Assembly: GCA_937923145.1 (NCBI GenBank)
Contig: CALAJT010000051.1
Location: forward strand, 1 to 45,129
Source: an uncultured Rubritalea sp.
GTDB lineage: Bacteria; Verrucomicrobiota; Verrucomicrobiia; Verrucomicrobiales; Akkermansiaceae
Direction of reading: 5' to 3'
DNA length: 45,129 nucleotides
Shown here: piece after piece, positions 1 to 8,523 of the stretch
How the letters are laid out: each line of letters starts with the position of its first letter
How positions within the stretch are numbered: the stretch's first letter is position 1
Translations under genes and position numbers: made by a program
The notes under the pieces: model-generated
The model's database searches: none
What the model was told of the DNA's origin: nothing
The model's input: only the letters and a program-made list of their open reading frames with translations

Positions 1-246
1 GACGGACTACTCCCGCCAGGCGGTGACCAGATACTCACTGAAGTAGCTGACGTAGATCAAGTGTTAGACTACGCTAGAGGAGATAGTGGTAAATTCTCAA
101 TCGGCGGCATGGGCACCAAACTACAAGCAGTTAAAAGAGCAGTAGACGCAGGTGTCACCACGATCATAGCCAATGGCGAAAACCCAGAGCAATTGAAAGA
201 TATTGTTGCGGGGAAGGGGATGTGCACTAGATTTCTAACTAAATAA
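1..246 (+). CDS. proB: Glutamate 5-kinase, C-terminal part (partial at window edge)
   Basis: This is the end of an open frame that runs in from the left edge with no stop. It carries the C-terminal kinase-domain signature GGMGTKLQAVKRA followed by AGVTTIIANG, typical of ProB, the enzyme that phosphorylates L-glutamate in the first step of proline synthesis. The protein stops just after the GMCTRFLTK segment, so it has no C-terminal PUA domain. That matches the short form of ProB (about 260 residues) rather than the 367-residue E. coli form. The stop codon lies one base before proA, so the two genes are almost certainly one transcription unit, and the linkage to proA supports the call. Confidence 0.9.
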   Translation, partial: DGLLPPGGDQILTEVADVDQVLDYARGDSGKFSIGGMGTKLQAVKRAVDAGVTTIIANGENPEQLKDIVAGKGMCTRFLTK

Positions 247-247
247 A

Positions 248-1516
248 ATGACTGCAGAACAAATCAAAGAGCACATTTATGGAATGGGTAAGCTATCTAA
301 ACAGGCTTCCTACGCACTCGCAAACCTTAGCTCAGGTCAGAAGAATAGCATTCTCAGAGCCATGGCTGGCGAACTACGGGCTGCCTCAGCAGTCATCATC
401 GAAGCCAATGCCAAAGACATAGCGAATGGTGAAACTAATGGTTTATCTAACGCTATGTTAGATAGGCTCCGCCTAGATGAAGCTCGCATCCATGGCATCG
501 CAGCAGGGGTAGAAAAAGTAGCATCACTCCCGGACCCAATTGGCGAAGAACTTGACAAATGGACTCAAGAAAATGGCATGGTTATCCAGCAAGTCCGTGT
601 GCCAATCGGAGTTATCGGCATTATTTTCGAAAGCCGTCCAAACGTAACTTCAGACGCGGCAGTACTCTGTCTTAAATCAGGCAACGCAACTATTCTACGT
701 GGAGGTTCAGAAGCACTCCACTCCAATGTCGCCATCGCTGATGCTCTACAAAAAGGCGGGGAGAAAGAAGGTTTACCAGAGGGTGCGATCCAGCTCATAC
801 CATTTACTGATAGAGAAAGTGTGACCGTCATGGCAGGTATGGACCAATGGATGGATCTCATCATTCCAAGAGGGGGCAAGGGCTTGATCGAAGCCGTAGT
901 TACGCTCGCTAGGATGCCGGTCATCAAGCATTACGACGGCATCTGCCACACTTACGTGCACACAGAAGCAGATCTAGAAATGGCAGTCAACATCGTCAAC
1001 GACGCCAAAACTCAAAAACCAAGCGTTTGCAATGCGCTCGAAACATTACTCGTAGACGCGACAGTAGCAGAGAAATTCCTTCCTCTACTCAAGCAAAGAC
1101 TAGATCAGAAAAATGTCGAGCTCCGCGGAGACGAAACCACCCAGAGAATCCTAGGCACCTCGGTAGTCCCAGCCACTGAAGAAGACTGGCACACAGAATA
1201 CCTAGACTTCATCCTTTCCATAAAAGTAGTATCCGACCAACAAGAAGCCGTAGACCACATCAATACCTACGGCTCTGGACACAGCGAATGCATCGTCACT
1301 TCTAACAATGAAGCCGCCGAGCTATTCCTCCGCTCTTGTGATTCCGCCTGCGTCTACCACAATGTCTCCACTCGCTTTAGCGACGGAGAAGAATTCGGTT
1401 TCGGAGCAGAGATAGGAATCTCTACAGACAAGCTACACGCAAGAGGACCGATGGCTCTTAAAGAACTTACCTCCTACCAATATAGAATCAGAGGTGAGGG
1501 GCAGACTAAGCTGTAA
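248..1516 (+). CDS. proA: Gamma-glutamyl phosphate reductase (glutamate-5-semialdehyde dehydrogenase)
   Basis: The 422-residue product is a full-length ProA. It reduces gamma-glutamyl phosphate with NADPH to glutamate semialdehyde, the second step of proline synthesis, in the cytoplasm. Visible family marks are the segment IGIIFESRPNVTSDAA near residues 125-140, the catalytic cysteine at residue 261 in KPSVCNALETLLV, and the C-terminal FGFGAEIGISTDKLHARGPM. The ATG follows the proB stop after one base, so translation is probably coupled. The length equals that of well-known ProA proteins (about 415-420). No recognisable terminator follows; the next 50 bases run into a decayed gene on the other strand. 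Confidence 0.97.
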   Translation: MTAEQIKEHIYGMGKLSKQASYALANLSSGQKNSILRAMAGELRAASAVIIEANAKDIANGETNGLSNAMLDRLRLDEARIHGIAAGVEKVASLPDPIGEELDKWTQENGMVIQQVRVPIGVIGIIFESRPNVTSDAAVLCLKSGNATILRGGSEALHSNVAIADALQKGGEKEGLPEGAIQLIPFTDRESVTVMAGMDQWMDLIIPRGGKGLIEAVVTLARMPVIKHYDGICHTYVHTEADLEMAVNIVNDAKTQKPSVCNALETLLVDATVAEKFLPLLKQRLDQKNVELRGDETTQRILGTSVVPATEEDWHTEYLDFILSIKVVSDQQEAVDHINTYGSGHSECIVTSNNEAAELFLRSCDSACVYHNVSTRFSDGEEFGFGAEIGISTDKLHARGPMALKELTSYQYRIRGEGQTKL

Positions 1517-1562
1517 ATGTCGATAAAGTTAGTAATAGTGAAATTTCTGCGGGAATTTTTGT

Positions 1563-2010
1563 TTAGTGCGTTTCTTCCCTACTAAGGTAATAGAGGAAGA
1601 TAATCTTTAAATCAGTTTTTAAGGATTTGGTTTTTAGGTAAGTTTGCACGAATTGCCAAGAATGTTCTGCACTAGTGCCTCCATAGATTTGGACTAGTCC
1701 TGTTAGACCAGGTCTGATCTCCCAACTGTGCTGATATTCTGCGGAGTCCCAGCCTAGGCGGTCTACGCCTGACTGACTGGGTGAGGGAATGGGGACGCAC
1801 TAGTGAGATGTTGCCTTTTGAGATGAGGAAGAATTGGAGGAGTTCATCAAGTGTGCTTAAGTATCATTTGGTAGTAAATATTACTGACTATTTCAGTCAG
1901 AATAAGAGTTCGCAATTCAAACCCTACACAGAGGATTTTCCTGATAGAGCAGAAAATAGAGAAGCTCCAATGGGAGGTGATGGGTTTGGCTCCGTAGCGT
2001 CTAACTGCTG
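1563..2010 (-). pseudogene. Decayed bacterial sugar transferase (WcaJ/RfbP-like)
   Basis: Reading leftward, two frames carry pieces of the bacterial sugar transferase family, the enzymes that load the first sugar phosphate onto undecaprenyl phosphate. One piece reads LDELLQFF, then KGNISLVRPHSLTQS, a worn form of the family motif LDELPQ..NV..GDMSLVGPRP. About 20 codons later the frame changes and continues as GWDSAEYQHSWEIRPGLTGL, then VQIYGGTSAEHSW and a short C-terminus ending at a TAA at 1563-1565. The RPGLTGL block matches the family's RPGITGL motif. Further upstream only faint similarity and in-frame stops remain, so the N-terminal membrane part is lost or unreadable. The left end is firm; the right end is a guess. 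No intact partner genes for polysaccharide assembly lie next to it. Confidence 0.7.
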
Positions 2011-2246
2011 AGCGAAGGAATGAGCTGTTGAATTTGTTCTGAGTTCAGAGCACTAGGGGCATTCCACTCAGGTTCTGTTCTGTTGATTATTCTTAAAGTG
2101 ATTCTGCAAACGGTTACTATCTATATTTATAATGCCTCAGAACCTAGTGAGACATTGTGAAAACTTGGTGATACTAATGTGGAAAACTATGATTTTTAAG
2201 TTTAGAATTATGTTGGCTTTTGATGCAGAGGTGGGATGTTTGATGA

Positions 2247-3161
2247 ATGCAGAAAGGACGCTCAAATAGAAATAAGAGACTACATCCAAGTAATCTGCAC
2301 AAAAGTGGCTATGACTTTGCGGTATTGTGTCAGAGTTATGAGCCTTTGAAAAAGCATTTGAAGGTCAATCAACACGGGAATAAGTCAATCGACTTTGCTG
2401 ATCCTTTTGCGGTGAAAGCTTTGAATACAGCTCTGCTGAACTGTCATTATGGAATTGTTGGGTGGGATATTCCTGAGGGGTTTCTTTGTCCTCCGGTTCC
2501 TGGGAGGGTGGATTATATTCATAATGTTGCGGAGTTGTTGGGAGTGCATGATTCTACTACTAAGATGTTAGATATAGGAACTGGGGCGAATGGTATTTAT
2601 TCTTTGTTGGCTCTAGCGGTTTATGAATGGGATTGTGTGGCAAGTGATATTGATCCACTGGCATTAGAGAATGTAGGCAATATAGTTAGAAATAATCCTC
2701 AGATTGAAAAACGCTTGGAATTACGACTTCAAGATAATAATGCTCACATTTTTACTGGAATAATCTTAGAAGGTGAGAGTTATGACGTGAGCGTGTGCAA
2801 TCCGCCTTTTCATGCTTCTCTGGAAGAAGCTATTAAAAGTAGTCAGAGGAAGATGGATAATCTAGCTCGGAATAGAAAGAGCGAGCAGGTTTCAATAGCT
2901 CAAAACTTCGGTGGTCAGCAGGCTGAACTCTGGTGTGCTGGTGGAGAGATCAGATTTCTGAGAAAGATGCTGAAGGAGAGTAAATCGTTCGGGAGCCAAT
3001 GTCGTTGGTTTACTTCTCTTATTTCTAAAAGTGAAAATTTGAAGCCGTGTCAGAAAATTCTGCGGAAGTTAGAGGCGGTAGATGTAAGAGAGTTTGAGAT
3101 GAAGCAGGGGAAAAAGATTACGAGGATACTTGCTTGGACGTTTATGAGTGATGCAGAGTGA
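2247..3161 (+). CDS. rlmF: 23S rRNA (adenine-1618-N6)-methyltransferase
   Basis: The 304-residue product matches RlmF (YbiN), which methylates A1618 of 23S rRNA using S-adenosylmethionine. Motifs seen are the N-terminal LHPSNLHKSGYDF block, the Rossmann glycine motif MLDIGTGANGIY near residue 107, the acidic ASDIDPLALENV strand end, and the catalytic NPPF motif near residue 189 (VCNPPFHAS). E. coli RlmF has 308 residues, so length agrees. Another in-phase-independent ATG begins four bases upstream at 2243, but the frame given is the one carrying the domain. It stands alone: the left neighbour is a pseudogene and the right neighbour is convergent gmk. Confidence 0.92.
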   Translation: MQKGRSNRNKRLHPSNLHKSGYDFAVLCQSYEPLKKHLKVNQHGNKSIDFADPFAVKALNTALLNCHYGIVGWDIPEGFLCPPVPGRVDYIHNVAELLGVHDSTTKMLDIGTGANGIYSLLALAVYEWDCVASDIDPLALENVGNIVRNNPQIEKRLELRLQDNNAHIFTGIILEGESYDVSVCNPPFHASLEEAIKSSQRKMDNLARNRKSEQVSIAQNFGGQQAELWCAGGEIRFLRKMLKESKSFGSQCRWFTSLISKSENLKPCQKILRKLEAVDVREFEMKQGKKITRILAWTFMSDAE

Positions 3162-3277
3162 TAGAAGCATATGTCGAACTTTCAGCCCTCTGCTGCAGTG
3201 GGGATGGTGATTTAGGGTGGAGCTTTACTAACCCTAGGCTATTTTATATATCGCATTTTCAAGGCTGGTAGCGAGTT

Positions 3278-3311
3278 GCCGTTACTAGTGTCTGGTAACT
3301 AGTAATTCGGC
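3278..3311. repeat. Hairpin between rlmF and gmk
   Basis: A strong inverted repeat lies just past the stop codon of leftward gmk. The arms are GCCG plus TTACTAG on the left and CTAGTAA, TT, CGGC on the right, around a 10-base loop. There is no T tract on either side, so it is not a standard intrinsic terminator. It could still end transcription or protect the 3' end of either convergent transcript. Confidence 0.5.
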
Positions 3312-3312
3312 G

Positions 3313-3912
3313 TTAATGGATTCTACTCACTCTAAGACTTTCAGTTACGAGTAGAGCTTTGAATTTACTATAGTCTGTTTCCTTATCCGCTGATACTAGA
3401 CAGTAGGTGTATTTAGTCCATTGCATCATTTCTGCTAGGGAATTTTCCATGCGGCGGTCGATGATTGCTTGGCTGTCGGTGCCGCGGCCTGTTAGGCGTT
3501 TGAGGAGTTCGGCTTCGTCTGGGGGCATGACGAATAGTTCTACCAAGGCTGTCTGGATGAGAGGGTCGCCACAGGCTCGGATGAGTTCTGCGCCTTGGAC
3601 GTCAATATCCATGACTACGTCTTTGCCTTGAGAAATGTTAGAGGTGACTTCTGACTTCAGGGTGCCGTAGTAGTTGCCGTGGACTTCTGCGTATTCTATG
3701 AAGGCTTGGTCGGCAATTTTCTGCTGGAATTCTTCTGTGCTGAGGAAGAAGTAGTCTTCGCCATTGGTCTCTCCATCACGAGGTGTGCGGGTGGTGCAGG
3801 ATACTGCGTAGTTTGCTAATCCATCATCTGCGGAGCGGCGGCAGAGGGTGGTCTTGCCTGAGCCTGAGGGTCCGGAGACGAGTAGTAGCATTCCTGTGCG
3901 TTCTTGAGTCAT
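3313..3912 (-). CDS. gmk: Guanylate kinase
   Basis: The 199-residue product phosphorylates GMP to GDP with ATP. The P-loop GPSGSGKTT is at residues 14-22, followed by the GMP-binding part SCTTRTPRDGE and GEDYFF, and the lid-region run RLTGRGTDS. Length is normal for the family (about 205). The gene is last in a leftward run manC-rsmB-gmk with gaps of about 10 bases, which suggests one transcript. The start ATG at 3912 gives the usual very short N-terminus before the P-loop strand. A hairpin without a T tract follows the stop. Confidence 0.95.
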   Translation of the reverse strand: MTQERTGMLLLVSGPSGSGKTTLCRRSADDGLANYAVSCTTRTPRDGETNGEDYFFLSTEEFQQKIADQAFIEYAEVHGNYYGTLKSEVTSNISQGKDVVMDIDVQGAELIRACGDPLIQTALVELFVMPPDEAELLKRLTGRGTDSQAIIDRRMENSLAEMMQWTKYTYCLVSADKETDYSKFKALLVTESLRVSRIH

Positions 3913-3921
3913 GGTTTTTAA

Positions 3922-5163
3922 TTATTTTCGTTTGAGCAAGGCAACGTAGGCTCCGTCTGTATTGTCGTCAAATGGTGTGACTTGTTTTTCTTCAACGAGC
4001 TCTAACTCAGGGTGCCTTGTTAAAAATTCTGCAATGAGTTGGGTGTTCTCTTCTGGATCGATAGAGCATGTGGAGTAGACTAGTCTGCCGTCTGGCTTTA
4101 TGCATGGGGCAGCGTTTTCTAGGATCTGAAGTTGTAGTTCTCTGAGCTCGGTGAAGTTCTCAGGTGTCATGCGCCATCTGGCATCGATACGTTTTCTTAG
4201 GACCCCTGTGTTAGAGCAGGGGACGTCTAGGAGGATACCGTCAAAATGACTATGCCATTTCTCTGGAGCAGGTTCGGTCCAGTCGTGGACCTCTGTCTCG
4301 GCGATTCTGATGTTGAGATTATCGAGATTTTCTAATAGCCTGGGTAGTCTTTTTTCGTTGGAGTCGGTGCAGATGAGAGTTCCTTCATTCTGCATGAGAG
4401 CTGCCATCTGAGTAGATTTTCCACCCGGAGCTGCGCATGCGTCTAAGATGGTTTCGGCTGGTTTTGGATCTAGTAGTGCAGCTGCATGTTGGGTAGCTGG
4501 GTCTTGAATGTAGATCAGTCCGTCATCCATCCACTGACGTGGCGGAAGGCTCGGGAAGGTGTAAAATTCTGGGTGTCCTTCTAGTGGCTCGGTGCGTTTT
4601 GATTCTTCGATTACTTCTTGAGCGGATGGCTCTAGCGGGTTGAGTCTGAAGGTGGTGACTGTGTGAGTTTGATTCCACTCTAACAGATGTTTGATCTGCT
4701 CTTCTGAGTAGTCTTTAGACCAGCGGTCGTAGAGCCATTTCGGGTGAGAATATTTAACATTGATAGGGAGTGAGTCAGCGGTCTTCTCTAGCTCTTCTTT
4801 TTCTCTAAGTAGTCTACGTAGGCAGGCATTGACGAGACCACGGATTCCTTTGCGGATTCCTTCTACGGTTTCATTCACTGCTGCATGATCTGCTATTCCC
4901 ATGAAGAGGACTTGGTAGACGCCTACTCGCAGAGCGGTGCGGACTTCGTTGTCTATCTTCCCATCGCGTAGAATGGCTACGTAGTGGTCTAGCAGACTTT
5001 GATTTCTGATGACACCCACTACGATTGCGTTGAGAAGGTTGCGGTCCTCTTGCTTTAGTTCTTGGTCACGGGCGTAGCGGTGCACTAGGCTGTCTGCGTA
5101 GTGTCTGCCTTCTTGCCAATCTAACAGAGCGTCGATGGCATGGGTTCTAATATTGACTGCCAT
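3922..5163 (-). CDS. rsmB: 16S rRNA (cytosine-5)-methyltransferase RsmB/Sun
   Basis: The 413-residue product has two parts. Residues 1 to about 130 form an NusB-like helical domain (RTHAIDALLDWQEG at the start), and the rest is a SAM-dependent RNA cytosine-5 methyltransferase. Motif I appears as DACAAPGGKSTQMAAL, motif IV as LLDVPCSNTGVLRK with the conserved Pro-Cys pair, and motif VI as YSTCSIDPEEN with the catalytic cysteine. RsmB methylates C967 of 16S rRNA in E. coli. Length and domain order match the family (429 in E. coli). It sits between manC and gmk with 8-9 base gaps, so it is probably co-transcribed. Confidence 0.93.
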   Translation of the reverse strand: MAVNIRTHAIDALLDWQEGRHYADSLVHRYARDQELKQEDRNLLNAIVVGVIRNQSLLDHYVAILRDGKIDNEVRTALRVGVYQVLFMGIADHAAVNETVEGIRKGIRGLVNACLRRLLREKEELEKTADSLPINVKYSHPKWLYDRWSKDYSEEQIKHLLEWNQTHTVTTFRLNPLEPSAQEVIEESKRTEPLEGHPEFYTFPSLPPRQWMDDGLIYIQDPATQHAAALLDPKPAETILDACAAPGGKSTQMAALMQNEGTLICTDSNEKRLPRLLENLDNLNIRIAETEVHDWTEPAPEKWHSHFDGILLDVPCSNTGVLRKRIDARWRMTPENFTELRELQLQILENAAPCIKPDGRLVYSTCSIDPEENTQLIAEFLTRHPELELVEEKQVTPFDDNTDGAYVALLKRK

Positions 5164-5171
5164 AATTTTAG

Positions 5172-6245
5172 TTAGCGTAGTTCTGCCGGGAGTTGGTCCA
5201 CTAGCTTCTTGATGCTGTCAGCCTGGTGACGGTTAGCCACTAGGATGGAGTCATCTGTCTGGACGATGATGAGGTCGTCTACACCTAGCAGAGCGACTTG
5301 TGTTTCTTTTGATTTTGTGAAGATGATGTTGTTCTGGCTATCGATCTTGGTCACTGGGCTATTGCTCGTATTACCATCGTCTAGCTGCTCTAAGTATTTA
5401 GAAACGGATAGCCATGAGCCGACGTCGTCCCAGTCGAATGTAGCTTCGATGTTAAGCACCCTTGAGGCGTTTTCCATGAGGGCGTAGTCGATAGAGATTG
5501 GGTTGAGCTTGGTGAATTGAGCATCGACTGTTGCTTTGAGATCATTGGACTTGATGAGTTCGTGAATAAAGTTCGCAAGCTCTGGTGTGTGCTTAGTAAG
5601 TTCATTCATCAAAGTTGGGATAGACCAGATAAACATGCCGGCATTCCAAGCAAAGTTTCCGTTGCGGAGGAATTGTTCCGCGAGTTGAGCATTAGGCTTC
5701 TCACGAAACTTTATGACATCGTGGGGTGGGTTTTCTAGGTTCAGTCCTGAAATAGTAGCTTTCTGACCACGCTCTACGTATCCAAATGATGGGCATGGCC
5801 ACGTAGGCTTTATGCCGATGGTGACTAGAGCCTCTGTGTTAGATGCGGTGGCTATAGCATCACGCATGACACTATGAAAGGAGTCGACGTCCTTAATCAG
5901 CTGGTCTGCTGGAAGAATTACCATGGTCGCTTCTGGGTCACGAGCGGCGATGAGTCCAGCACCTAGTGCTACTGCTGGAGCAGTGTCGCGCTTGGCTGGC
6001 TCCGCGAAGATATTCTCTGGAGGTAGATCTGAAGCTACTTCTCTGACAGCTGCTTCTTGCAGTTGGTTAGTGAGTATGAGGATGTTTTCTTTAGGGATCA
6101 GACCTTCTAGTCGGTCGATTGTCTGATTTAGTAAGGTGGTGTCGTCGAAGAGATTGAGTAGCTGCTTAGGTTTAGCGTCGCGAGAGAGGGGCCAGAAGCG
6201 TGTGCCGCTGCCTCCTGCTAAAATTAGTGCGTAGGTATTTGCCAT
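5172..6245 (-). CDS. manC: Mannose-1-phosphate guanylyltransferase
   Basis: The product transfers GMP to mannose-1-phosphate, making GDP-mannose for cell-surface polysaccharides or glycoconjugates. The nucleotidyltransferase signature LILAGGSGTRFWPLSRDAK lies at the N-terminus, and FVEKP-like and metal-site blocks follow (KFREKPNAQ, NAGMFIW, DWDDVGSW). It is the short, single-domain form (about 357 residues) without the phosphomannose isomerase domain. I chose the ATG at 6245 because the family begins directly with a few residues before YALILAGG; an in-frame ATG at 6272 would add nine residues, and neither has a clear ribosome site. It is first gene of the leftward manC-rsmB-gmk run. Confidence 0.92.
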   Translation of the reverse strand: MANTYALILAGGSGTRFWPLSRDAKPKQLLNLFDDTTLLNQTIDRLEGLIPKENILILTNQLQEAAVREVASDLPPENIFAEPAKRDTAPAVALGAGLIAARDPEATMVILPADQLIKDVDSFHSVMRDAIATASNTEALVTIGIKPTWPCPSFGYVERGQKATISGLNLENPPHDVIKFREKPNAQLAEQFLRNGNFAWNAGMFIWSIPTLMNELTKHTPELANFIHELIKSNDLKATVDAQFTKLNPISIDYALMENASRVLNIEATFDWDDVGSWLSVSKYLEQLDDGNTSNSPVTKIDSQNNIIFTKSKETQVALLGVDDLIIVQTDDSILVANRHQADSIKKLVDQLPAELR

Positions 6246-6347
6246 GCGCAGACAATGAGCAGGATTTCGCATTAGGAAAAGTAATAAAAGACAAAGATTT
6301 TTATTTTTTTATTTCCCTAAATAGAAGGAGTCAGTATAGCTATTGAT

Positions 6348-6680
6348 ATGGAATATTCTCAACAAGACCCCAAGAAAACCTGGATGGAGCACTCCTCAGC
6401 CGCTGCGCCTTCAGTATTAGGCGTCGCAGCAGGTATTTTACTTGGCGATATGATGCACCGTGGCGCTAGAAGACCAGTAGCATTTTCACTAGCCTGTCTC
6501 GGTATGCTCGCTATCACTCCTACTGTAGTAGGCGCAGTCAAAAACAAGGTTGCAGGTCCACAGACTAAGCGTGGTGGACGCAAGACTCTAGAAGGTATCA
6601 GAAGTGCTGGCATTCCCGACGGTGGTTCTACTACTTCTTATCTGGGAGATGATCTGGATGAGGATATGTATGTGGTTTAA
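6348..6680 (+). CDS. Small putative membrane protein, unknown function
   Basis: I do not recognise this 110-residue protein. Residues about 20-36 (SVLGVAAGILLGDMM) and 43-64 (PVAFSLACLGMLAITPTVVG) look like two short membrane segments. They are followed by a basic loop (KNKVAGPQTKRGGRK) and an acidic tail ending DDLDEDMYVV. The Gly/Ala pattern recalls small inner-membrane proteins of the YtxH type, but this is only a general resemblance. An AAGGAG sequence lies about 17 bases before the ATG, which is farther than usual. The gene is divergent from manC and is followed by a good intrinsic terminator, so it is probably a single-gene transcript and really expressed. Confidence 0.6.
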   Translation: MEYSQQDPKKTWMEHSSAAAPSVLGVAAGILLGDMMHRGARRPVAFSLACLGMLAITPTVVGAVKNKVAGPQTKRGGRKTLEGIRSAGIPDGGSTTSYLGDDLDEDMYVV

Positions 6681-6708
6681 TTTTTGATTAAATTTAGTTT
6701 TATTTTTC

Positions 6709-6749
6709 AACGTCATCATGGTTTCGATCATGGTGGCGTTTTATTTTTT
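6709..6749 (+). terminator. Intrinsic terminator after the small membrane protein
   Basis: An imperfect hairpin AACGtCATCATG / CATGgTGgCGTT with a short loop is followed by TTTTATTTTTT. It ends the 6348-6680 transcript 16 bases before the next gene start. Confidence 0.8.
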
Positions 6750-6764
6750 AAAGGACATTTATAA

Positions 6765-7670
6765 ATGAAGATAGCGATCATAGGTGCGAAAGGATTATTG
6801 GGAGAAGCTTGTATGAGGATATTAGCTCTCAGGGAGAGTGTTGAGACAATGGGAATTTCGCGCGAGCAAGTTGATCTTATGGTTCTCACCGATGTTAAAG
6901 AATACATGCAAGCGCTCGACTATGATGTCTGTATTTATGCAGCCGCTATATCAGGACTAGAAGACTGTCTGGCTAATCCCATAGATGCTGTAAGAGTGAA
7001 CGCCGTAGTTCCAGATATTATTGCTCAAATATCTGTCCAAAAGGGAGCTAAAATGGTCTACATCAGCACTGATTATGTATTTGATGGTGAGCATGAATCT
7101 AGACCTGATGAGTTCACTAGCCCGAATCCTGTCAATGTCTATGGGAATTCTAAGCTAGAAGGTGAGCGTTCAATAATAGCGAGGTCGCCAGATTTTCTAG
7201 TTTGTAGAGTTTCATGGCTGTTCGGAAGAGGGAGGTCTACTTTTGTAGACCAGGTGATAAATACCTTGCTGGAGGATAAAGAAGAGAGTTATATAGGTGA
7301 TAAATTTTCTGTTCCTAATTTCTGCGATGATCTAGCTCAGGCTATGGCTGACTTACTAATAAGAGAAGATGGAGTGAGCCCTAGTGGAGTGTTGCACTTA
7401 GTGAGTGATTCTGAGCCTGAAAGTTGGTATTCTTATGCTAAAGAAATTCTCTCCTCTGCAAATCATTTAGGATTAACTAAAAGTTATTCACAATCGATCT
7501 CAAACACAGACTTAGCAGATGCGCATTTTTTCAACGAAGCGAGACCTAAGCATACGGCTATGATTTCTAAGAGATTGAAGGCAGAATACGGCGTTGAAGT
7601 AAGGAATTGGAAGGGAGGACTTGAAGAGTATTTACAATTGAAGCTGGAACATTATTTGACAAATGGGTAA
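6765..7670 (+). CDS. SDR family NAD(P)-dependent sugar-nucleotide reductase, RfbD-like
   Basis: The 301-residue product has the extended short-chain dehydrogenase fold of the RmlD/RfbD substrate-binding family (dTDP-4-dehydrorhamnose reductases). Seen are the nucleotide-binding GAKGLLGEA near residue 8, the ISTDYVFDGE block near residue 106, and the active-site YGNSKLEGE (Tyr-x3-Lys) near residue 132. RfbD proteins have the same STDYVFDG and YGxSKLxGE motifs. No rmlA, B or C gene is near, so the true substrate is unknown; related enzymes with other roles (for example methionine adenosyltransferase beta-like or other deoxysugar reductases) cannot be ruled out. Confidence 0.8.
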   Translation: MKIAIIGAKGLLGEACMRILALRESVETMGISREQVDLMVLTDVKEYMQALDYDVCIYAAAISGLEDCLANPIDAVRVNAVVPDIIAQISVQKGAKMVYISTDYVFDGEHESRPDEFTSPNPVNVYGNSKLEGERSIIARSPDFLVCRVSWLFGRGRSTFVDQVINTLLEDKEESYIGDKFSVPNFCDDLAQAMADLLIREDGVSPSGVLHLVSDSEPESWYSYAKEILSSANHLGLTKSYSQSISNTDLADAHFFNEARPKHTAMISKRLKAEYGVEVRNWKGGLEEYLQLKLEHYLTNG

Positions 7671-7691
7671 TAATGACAGATATATCAGCTG

Positions 7692-8441
7692 ATGAAAATT
7701 TTAAGAAATATATCCCTCCTGGGTGCAACTGTAACACTTTCTAGCTGCGGAGTTCTAGAAAATATGAACCAGCCAATCACTGATGGTGACTTTAATCCCC
7801 TCGATAAGGCAGGTGGCTATAAGAAGAATAAGGACGGTCTAGTTTCAGTAGGATCTAGTTCAAATCCTAGCATGGGAAGTGCTCATGGTTTTAGAAATGG
7901 AGACATCGTAGATGTAGCCATCGCTAACACAGCACTCTTCAAGCGTGTTCCTAAGTCAGGTGACAAATATAAGAGAGTTCTAAAAGTGGGCGATTCATTA
8001 AAAGTGATAGGCACAGATAAAGATTTCCTCAAGGTGACTACACCAGCTGGAGATACTGGCTACGTGTCTAGTGTGATGGTGGTATCTCAGGGATCCTCTC
8101 TAGCTGGAGCAGGGATAGTAGAGCCACTAGGTGACATAGCTCCTCCGCCAGAACTACCAGGTATCGGAAATCCTACTATAGCACCTGTTAAACCAATGCC
8201 AGTGCCATCGATCACTGACCCAGTGCCAGTAGATCCTATTCCAGTGCCATCACTACCAGAGCCTACACCAGTGCCTGATCTTCCAGATCCAGCACCGGCT
8301 GTTCCAAATATAGATCCGGCACCAGCTATACCGAACATTGATCCCGCACCAGCTGTTCCAAATATAGATCCAGCACCACTAGTGCCTAGTATTCCTGATG
8401 AGCCAGCTCCAGAGCCTGAGCTTCCAGGGCTTCCTGATTAG
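7692..8441 (+). CDS. SH3-domain lipoprotein with proline-rich repeat tail
   Basis: The 249-residue product begins with a lipoprotein signal, LLGATVTLSSC, with the likely lipidated cysteine at residue 19. Residues about 70-130 look like a bacterial SH3 domain (SGDKYKRVLKVGDSLKVIG ... GDTGYVSSVMV). From about residue 150 the chain is Pro/Ala-rich, with four near-identical nine-residue units of the type DPAPAVPNI, ending EPELPGLPD. SH3b domains often bind peptidoglycan or other envelope parts, and the Pro-rich tail may span the periplasm; this role is inferred. It is followed by an excellent terminator. No enzymatic domain is seen. Confidence 0.75.
   Translation: MKILRNISLLGATVTLSSCGVLENMNQPITDGDFNPLDKAGGYKKNKDGLVSVGSSSNPSMGSAHGFRNGDIVDVAIANTALFKRVPKSGDKYKRVLKVGDSLKVIGTDKDFLKVTTPAGDTGYVSSVMVVSQGSSLAGAGIVEPLGDIAPPPELPGIGNPTIAPVKPMPVPSITDPVPVDPIPVPSLPEPTPVPDLPDPAPAVPNIDPAPAIPNIDPAPAVPNIDPAPLVPSIPDEPAPEPELPGLPD
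8286..8393 (+). repeat. Four 27-bp tandem repeats inside the SH3 lipoprotein gene
   Basis: Four in-frame units of 27 bases start at 8286, 8313, 8340 and 8367 and encode DPAPAVPNI or close variants. The first and third are most alike. Codon differences between units show they are not a very recent duplication. Copy-number change would lengthen or shorten the Pro-rich tail without a frameshift. Confidence 0.85.
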
Positions 8442-8465
8442 ATTCTTTAACTAAGAAATTTTTCC

Positions 8466-8503
8466 AAAACCTCAGTTGGTATTTGTCCAACTGAGGTTTT
8501 TTT
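8466..8503 (+). terminator. Strong intrinsic terminator after the SH3 lipoprotein
   Basis: The arms AAAACCTCAGTTGG (8466-8479) and CCAACTGAGGTTTT (8487-8500) pair perfectly over 14 bases around a 7-base loop and run into TTT. This also shows that the next gene cannot begin at its longest possible start at 8476. Confidence 0.93.
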
Positions 8504-8523
8504 GTATAACTTTATCTACGAGA

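Noticed and set aside
1781-2011. Plus-strand open frame of 76 codons
   Set aside because: It lies opposite the readable sugar transferase remnant on the minus strand and has no family features.
8087-8338. Gly/Ser-rich minus-strand frame inside the SH3 lipoprotein gene
   Set aside because: It is the shadow of the Pro-rich tandem repeats and has no ribosome site.
8476-8523. Longer N-terminus of the valine-pyruvate aminotransferase
   Set aside because: The extra codons overlap the strong terminator of the upstream gene and read MVFVQLRFFC, unlike the family; the ATG at 8524 is preferred.
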